Part shown: piece by piece, positions 59,775 through 64,000 of the stretch | Layout of the letters: the number at the start of each line of letters is the position of its first letter | Position numbering within the stretch: position 1 is the stretch's first letter | From: DAOTXR01 sp034435375 | GTDB taxonomy: Bacteria > Chloroflexota > Anaerolineae > Aggregatilineales > UBA3940 | DNA length: 64,000 nt | Reading direction: 5' to 3' | Assembly: GCA_034435375.1 (NCBI GenBank) | Contig: DAOTXR010000077.1 | Coordinates: 1 to 64,000, forward strand | Position numbers and translations under genes: made by a program | Notes under the pieces: model-generated | Seen by the model: only the letters and a program-made list of their open reading frames with translations | Told to the model about the DNA's origin: nothing | The model's database searches: none

Positions 59775-60620
59775 CTACTTGCCTGGGTTCCCAACCACCG
59801 CGGCCACGCCCAGGGCATGTGGCCCAACATGGGTGCCGATCACGGTCGTGACATTGGTGATCAAAGCTCCCGCCTTCAACGGCACTATCTCTTTCACTCG
59901 CCCAATGAAATCGCTGGCGCAGTCAAAACAGTTGCTATGCATCACTGCCAGACGTTCTAGTGCGCCCAACTGCCGAACTCGCTCGGCCAGCTCGCCTACC
60001 GCCTTGGACCACGTGCGGACACGCGCCACGGTGGACACCACACCATCACGCAGCTCGACCATCGGTTTCACATTGAGTAGGCTGGCCAATCCGGCCTGGA
60101 CCATGTTGATCCGCCCGCTCTTGGACAGATAGTCCAGGGTGTTCAGAATCGCGTACAGCTTGACGCGCCGAATGGTATCTTCTACAGAGTGTAACACGCC
60201 TTCCAGCGACTCGCTCTTGCGGATCGCTTCGGCAGCGGACAGCGCAGCCCAACCCAGACCCATGCTGACCAAGCCCGTGTCAACCAGGTGGATGCGATCC
60301 GGGGCTACTTCCTGGGCAGCCAGCCGGGCTGCGTTGTAGATGCCGCTCAGTCTGCTGGCCACGTGGATCGAGACCACTTGGCTAGCTCTGTGTAAAGCCT
60401 GCTCATACACATGGATAAAGTCATTGGGGCTAGGCGCAGATGTGGTGGGCAGCTTGGGTAGGCTGGGGAGCATCTCGTAGAAGGCATCGCGGGTCAGGTC
60501 GATTCCATCGCGCAGCGTCTTCTGCCCAATATTGATCAGAGCAGGGATGACGTGAATCCGCTCCTGTTCAATTAACTCCTGGGGTATGTCACAGGTGCTA
60601 TCTGTCACAAGTGCAATCAT
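59775..60620 (-). CDS. DegV family fatty-acid-binding protein (FakB-like), copy 1
   Basis: The 281-residue protein begins MIALVTDSTCDIPQELIEQE and has the lipid-binding DegV fold: the TSAPSPNDF loop, VSIHVASRLSGIYNAARLAA and LDYLSKSGRINMVQAGLASL. FakB proteins present a fatty acid to the kinase FakA. It ends five bases before the recG start and is downstream of a second DegV gene, so both are probably in one operon with the DAK2 gene. Confidence 0.9.
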   Translation of the reverse strand: MIALVTDSTCDIPQELIEQERIHVIPALINIGQKTLRDGIDLTRDAFYEMLPSLPKLPTTSAPSPNDFIHVYEQALHRASQVVSIHVASRLSGIYNAARLAAQEVAPDRIHLVDTGLVSMGLGWAALSAAEAIRKSESLEGVLHSVEDTIRRVKLYAILNTLDYLSKSGRINMVQAGLASLLNVKPMVELRDGVVSTVARVRTWSKAVGELAERVRQLGALERLAVMHSNCFDCASDFIGRVKEIVPLKAGALITNVTTVIGTHVGPHALGVAAVVGNPGK

Positions 60621-60666
60621 GTGGCCTCGTCTTCTGGTGAAAGACAGGCAGACAACTCTTTGCCGC

Positions 60667-61539
60667 TCAGTCGTAGTCGTTATCTTCTTCGACGCCTTCG
60701 AGGATGTCCATGCCTATGGCATCTGGTCCCACCTTGGCAGCGATCAGGGGGGAATAGAGCATCAGAGGTGTCTGCAAACGTGAAAACTCCAGCGCCAGTC
60801 GATCCTGAAGCATGCGGGTGCGGTCGGTGACGCGCAACGTGCTCTGGAGGATGCACAGTCTCTCAATGTGGGTGAACTCCATCACGAATTCTGTCATCTT
60901 ATCAATGGCCTGGGCGTGTGTGCGAGCCTTCTCCATTGACATGAGCTTGCCGTCTTCAATGGTCAACAATGGCTTGATCTGGAGCATGTCACCCAGGATA
61001 GCCTGTGTGGTACCGATCAGGCCAGCCTGTTGGATATAGTCCAGCCGATCGACATACATCACGGAGTACAATCGCGGCACCACCGATCGGGCGATGTGCA
61101 CGATGTCATCCAGCGACTCGCCGGCGTCCGCCGCCTGTGCCACAATCTCGACCAGGTACCCCAGACCGGCGGAAGTCGTGCGGGAGTCAATCACCGCGAT
61201 CTCACACCGACCCAGCAAGCCTGCCCGCGCGCTCTGAGCATTCGCATAGGCTTCCGTAAAATGCTGTGAATGCAGGACTACGCAGATTTGATCGGTGGTC
61301 TTGCTGAGTCTCTGGTAGATTTCCTCAAACTGCTTCACGGAGGGTGCTGTCAATCGGGGGGCTGAGTTGGCTCGCCTGAGGCGCTGGAACACCTGTTCGG
61401 CAGTGATATCCAACCCATCTCGGTACACCTGATCGCCGAAGTGGATCATCAGTGGCACAACCGTCACCTGATAGTCATCGACGAAGTGATCATCCTCAAA
61501 GGTGGCGGTGCTGTCTGTGATCACGCGGACTCTGGACAA
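60667..61539 (-). CDS. DegV family fatty-acid-binding protein (FakB-like), copy 2
   Basis: The 290-residue protein starts MSRVRVITDSTATFEDDHFV and shares the DegV pattern (VPLMIHFGDQVYRDGLDITA, LTAPSVKQFEEIYQRLSKTT, LDYIQQAGLIGTTQAILGDM). It is only distantly similar to copy 1, so the two probably bind different acyl chains, as FakB paralogues do in Firmicutes. It lies 20 bases after the DAK2 gene on the minus strand. Confidence 0.9.
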   Translation of the reverse strand: MSRVRVITDSTATFEDDHFVDDYQVTVVPLMIHFGDQVYRDGLDITAEQVFQRLRRANSAPRLTAPSVKQFEEIYQRLSKTTDQICVVLHSQHFTEAYANAQSARAGLLGRCEIAVIDSRTTSAGLGYLVEIVAQAADAGESLDDIVHIARSVVPRLYSVMYVDRLDYIQQAGLIGTTQAILGDMLQIKPLLTIEDGKLMSMEKARTHAQAIDKMTEFVMEFTHIERLCILQSTLRVTDRTRMLQDRLALEFSRLQTPLMLYSPLIAAKVGPDAIGMDILEGVEEDNDYD

Positions 61540-61559
61540 TCGTTTCTGCTCCCTATGGC

Positions 61560-63236
61560 CTACTCAGCGCTGAGGATGTAGTAATAGTGCGGTTGTCCAC
61601 CCTCGCGCAGCTCGATCTCGTGACTGGGATACAGATCAGTCAACTGTTGAATCAGCGCCTGCGCGTCGCGCGGGTTGACGTCTGCCCCATAATATACTGT
61701 GATCAACTCCAGCTCTTCGGCTCCCATGTGCTTGAGCAGGTCCAACACGACAGTGTGGATATCGTCGCCTGCCACGCAGAGTCGATCATTGTGCAGGCCG
61801 ATCACCTGCCCCTGTCTGACCTTAATCCCATCGATCTTGGCATTGCGTGTCGAGGTTGTGACCTCGCCTGTCTCCACCAACGAGGTGGCCGCCTGCATGG
61901 CAGTTACAACTTCGTCCAGATCGCCATGCGGATCCAGCGATAGCAGGGCCGAAACGCCCTGAGGAATGGTCTGTGTCTCTACCACCCGCACTTCTTTGCC
62001 GTTGACGGCCTGAGCGGCCTGTTTGGCAGCCATGAAGATATTCTTGTTGTTGGGCAGGATCACGATCTTGTCAGTTGGCAGGCTGTGGATGGCTTCAATG
62101 AAATCCTGAGTGCTGGGATTCATCGTCTGCCCCCCCGAGACTACACGGCCTGCCCCTAGGCTGTAAAAAATCCGCATTAGACCATCGCCAGGCGCGACTG
62201 TAATAGCGGCAATAGAGCCTTCCGCAATTTCCGGCATTTTGAATGGCAAGGGGGCGGGCATCTGCGGGCCGCCACGCTCGGTGACAAACTCTTCGTATTG
62301 CTCCTGCATGTTCTCGACTACTACGTCCAACAGCGTGCCCTGCTCGGCACCGTACTGGAGGGGCACACCGGGATTATGGACATGCACATGCACCTTGACC
62401 ACGTTACTGTCGCCCACCACCAGCACGGACCAGCCTATGGCCTCAAGGTCGGCGCGGATACGATTCACGTCTAGGTTCTCGCCCTTGAGCAGGTACTGCA
62501 CATCGTACCCATAGCCCTCCTCGTCCTCAGGGGTTAAGGCACTCTGCAATCCCCGTGCTCCAGCGGCAGATGCAGCGATCGTCAGCGGCTCGCCGCGCAC
62601 CAGCTTGAGCATACCCTCCAGGATGTAAGCCAGACCCATCCCGCCCGAGTCTACTACTCCAGCTTCGGCCAGCACACTGAGCAGCTCGGGTGTACGCTGC
62701 ACCGATTGGTGGCAACGTGTCACGACGCGGTCCAGAATGTAGAGCAGATCTCGGCTTTCGGCAGCAGCGGCTTCAGCCTCTTCAGCGCCTTCGCGGGCCA
62801 CGGTGAGCATTGTCCCCTCGACCGGCTCCTGGACGGCCTGGTATGCCATGCGAACCGCTTCCTGAAAGCTGTGCACCAACCCGGTGGCGTCAATGGCTTT
62901 TTCCTTTTCAACCCCGCGTGCGAAGCCGCGCCACAACTGCGAGAGGATCACGCCGGAGTTGCCGCGTGCGCCCATGAGTGCGCCGTTGTAGATCTTCTGT
63001 GCTACATGCCCAATGTGGGAGTCATCAAGATCGGCGATTTCCTTGAGGGCACTGCGCATGGTCAGCAGCATGTTCGTGCCGGTATCGCCATCTGGCACGG
63101 GGAAGACGTTCAGCGCATTGACAGCCTCGTAGTTCTGCTCCAGCCAGGCCATGCCGGCTTGGGCTAACTGCTTGAGATGTCTCCCGTCGCAGGAAAAAAT
63201 CTCCTGCCTAGAGGTAGTGGACTGTGACTTCATCAC
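61560..63236 (-). CDS. DAK2-domain fatty acid kinase (FakA-like)
   Basis: The 558-residue protein has an N-terminal DAK2/DhaL nucleotide-binding domain: NVFPVPDGDTGTNMLLTM (metal-binding DGDTGTN at 49-55), ARGNSGVILSQLWRGFARG and DSGGMGLAYILEGML. A middle domain (about 210-330) and a C-terminal domain with NNKNIFMAAKQAAQ follow. The three-part layout is that of FakA, which phosphorylates fatty acids bound to FakB. It is directly upstream of two DegV genes. Confidence 0.9.
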   Translation of the reverse strand: MMKSQSTTSRQEIFSCDGRHLKQLAQAGMAWLEQNYEAVNALNVFPVPDGDTGTNMLLTMRSALKEIADLDDSHIGHVAQKIYNGALMGARGNSGVILSQLWRGFARGVEKEKAIDATGLVHSFQEAVRMAYQAVQEPVEGTMLTVAREGAEEAEAAAAESRDLLYILDRVVTRCHQSVQRTPELLSVLAEAGVVDSGGMGLAYILEGMLKLVRGEPLTIAASAAGARGLQSALTPEDEEGYGYDVQYLLKGENLDVNRIRADLEAIGWSVLVVGDSNVVKVHVHVHNPGVPLQYGAEQGTLLDVVVENMQEQYEEFVTERGGPQMPAPLPFKMPEIAEGSIAAITVAPGDGLMRIFYSLGAGRVVSGGQTMNPSTQDFIEAIHSLPTDKIVILPNNKNIFMAAKQAAQAVNGKEVRVVETQTIPQGVSALLSLDPHGDLDEVVTAMQAATSLVETGEVTTSTRNAKIDGIKVRQGQVIGLHNDRLCVAGDDIHTVVLDLLKHMGAEELELITVYYGADVNPRDAQALIQQLTDLYPSHEIELREGGQPHYYYILSAE

Positions 63237-63262
63237 ATGCCTTCCTTTGGCTTCCCCGGCAG

Positions 63263-63335
63263 TGCTTGGCCAAAGGTGTTTTCGGCCAAACCTGGGGTTT
63301 CATCGAAAGAGTTTCCAAGACTCCTTCAGTGAAAC
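63263..63335 (+). repeat. Two-hairpin repeat element, copy B (DAK2-Asp23 gap)
   Basis: The copy has TTGGCC (63266-63271) pairing with GGCCAA (63284-63289), GTTTCAT (63298-63304) with GTGAAAC (63329-63335), and an inner GAGT/ACTC stem. It resembles copy A at 17351-17427 in sequence and pairing, in the same plus-strand direction, though here it lies between two minus-strand genes. Confidence 0.7.
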
Positions 63336-63337
63336 GC

Positions 63338-63703
63338 CTAGTCTGACGATTCAGATGCCATGCGCAGCCCCTGCACATGGATGTTAACCTGGTGAACGGG
63401 GATGCCGACAGCTTTCTCTACCTGGAAGCGAACGGCGTTGATCACACTGTTTGCTACAGACGAGATACGTGTGCCGTGCTGAATGATGACGTACACGTCG
63501 ATAGTCAGCTTACCGCTCTTGTATGTGACATCGATACCATGATGTGGATCGCGCGTCAGGGTGGCCGCCAATTCCCCAAAGGCATTTTTCGAAGCCATAC
63601 CTACCACGCCATAGCTCGTCAGAAGCGCCTGGCTGGCTATCGTCGCCACAGCCGTGGGTGAAACGTGAATCGTTCCCAGGTTTTCGTCTTTTTGCTCACC
63701 CAT
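63338..63703 (-). CDS. Asp23/Gls24 family protein, second copy
   Basis: The 121-residue protein (GTIHVSPTAVATIASQALLT) shows the Asp23 pattern with VTYKSGKLTIDVYVIIQHGT and VEKAVGIPVHQVNIHVQGLR. In Firmicutes an Asp23 gene commonly precedes the fakA-like gene and follows a divergent rpmB, exactly as here. It is 101 bases upstream of the DAK2 gene, with the repeat element in between. Confidence 0.92.
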   Translation of the reverse strand: MGEQKDENLGTIHVSPTAVATIASQALLTSYGVVGMASKNAFGELAATLTRDPHHGIDVTYKSGKLTIDVYVIIQHGTRISSVANSVINAVRFQVEKAVGIPVHQVNIHVQGLRMASESSD

Positions 63704-63827
63704 ACCTGTTTACCCTGTTCGCCTTGTCAAAATCGAGCCGCTGCGGTATGCTCTCTCTCCGTCAATATACAGTAATTAGGCTTGGCAATAGTATTAACAC
63801 CTATCTCCACAGAGGTGATGTGAGATT

Positions 63828-64000
63828 ATGGCAGTTTGTGAGATGTGTGGCAAGAAACCCCAGTTTGGTCATAATGTCAGCTTTTCTGAGCGCAGAACCC
63901 GCCGCATGTTCAGGCCAAACATTCAGAAGACCAAGATTATGCGCAATGGTCGTCTGGTGACGGTGAGAGTATGCGCCAAATGCCTGAAGACCATGAGCAA
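63828..64000 (+). CDS. rpmB: 50S ribosomal protein L28, zinc type (runs off the window)
   Basis: At least 57 residues are visible, starting MAVCEMCGKKPQFGHNVSFS and continuing RRMFRPNIQKTKIMRNG. C4, C7, C49 and C52 form the zinc site of the C+ form. The gene continues past the window end. It is divergent to the Asp23 gene, the typical rpmB / asp23-fakA arrangement of Gram-positive-like genomes. agaggtgatgtgag provides the ribosome-binding region. Confidence 0.93.
   Translation, partial: MAVCEMCGKKPQFGHNVSFSERRTRRMFRPNIQKTKIMRNGRLVTVRVCAKCLKTMS

Noticed and set aside
1..64000. CRISPR arrays, insertion sequences, integrases or phage genes
   Set aside because: None were seen on either strand; the window reads as stable chromosome with only small intergenic repeats.

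Overview
This window is a GC-rich bacterial chromosome segment. Protein character (RpoA start, zinc-type S4, S14, L28, L32 and L36, two tandem DegV proteins beside a DAK2 kinase, a cyclic-2,3-diphosphoglycerate synthetase-like protein, frequent GTG and TTG starts) suggests a Chloroflexota member, probably Anaerolineae-like. That is an inference from gene content, not from a 16S sequence. No CRISPR array, insertion sequence, integrase or phage gene was seen; the window looks like core chromosome with modest accessory islands.

Region 1 (1-18.4 kb, + strand): the end of tuf followed by a fused S10-spc-alpha ribosomal cluster. The order is rpsJ, rplC, D, W, B, rpsS, rplV, rpsC, rplP, rpmC, rpsQ, rplN, X, E, rpsN (zinc type), rpsH, rplF, R, rpsE, rpmD, rplO, secY, adk, map, rpmJ, rpsM, K, D, rpoA, rplQ, truA, rplM, rpsI. 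It ends at a clear intrinsic terminator (18509-18531). infA is missing from its usual place between map and rpmJ; that gap holds a strong sigma-70-type promoter instead. Several leader-like hairpins sit inside the cluster (rpsH-rplF, rpsK-rpsD, rpsD-rpoA).

Region 2 (18.5-30.5 kb): a DUF2804 protein, a methyltransferase, MazG, tRNA-Pro(CGG), a CDP-alcohol phosphatidyltransferase with an Lgt-like partner lacking key catalytic residues, an ABC-2 exporter, a metallo-beta-lactamase protein, a minus-strand trio (cyclic-nucleotide-binding protein, small beta protein, STAS-like protein), a lytic transglycosylase and an Hsp20.

Region 3 (30.5-48 kb): Lon protease overlapping a response regulator, a PHP-AlbA_2 fusion, a Mog/MoaB protein, two MFS transporters, an acyl-CoA dehydrogenase, an XRE regulator with a membrane partner behind a perfect 22-bp operator, a DUF1232 protein, a lipoprotein, an isoaspartyl peptidase, a thiolase-fold/DUF35 pair that has lost the usual thiolase cysteine and zinc-ribbon cysteines, and an alpha/beta hydrolase.

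Region 4 (48-64 kb, mostly minus strand): a cDPG-synthetase-like protein, TatC and TatA/B, NusB, Asp23, FabG, a divergent malectin-type surface protein, FabD, L32, a SepIVA-like coiled coil, CoaD, RecG, two DegV (FakB-like) proteins, a DAK2 (FakA-like) protein, a second Asp23, and the start of divergent rpmB. FabD/FabG, CoaD and FakA/FakB together make this a lipid-synthesis and fatty-acid-recycling neighbourhood combined with genome maintenance genes.
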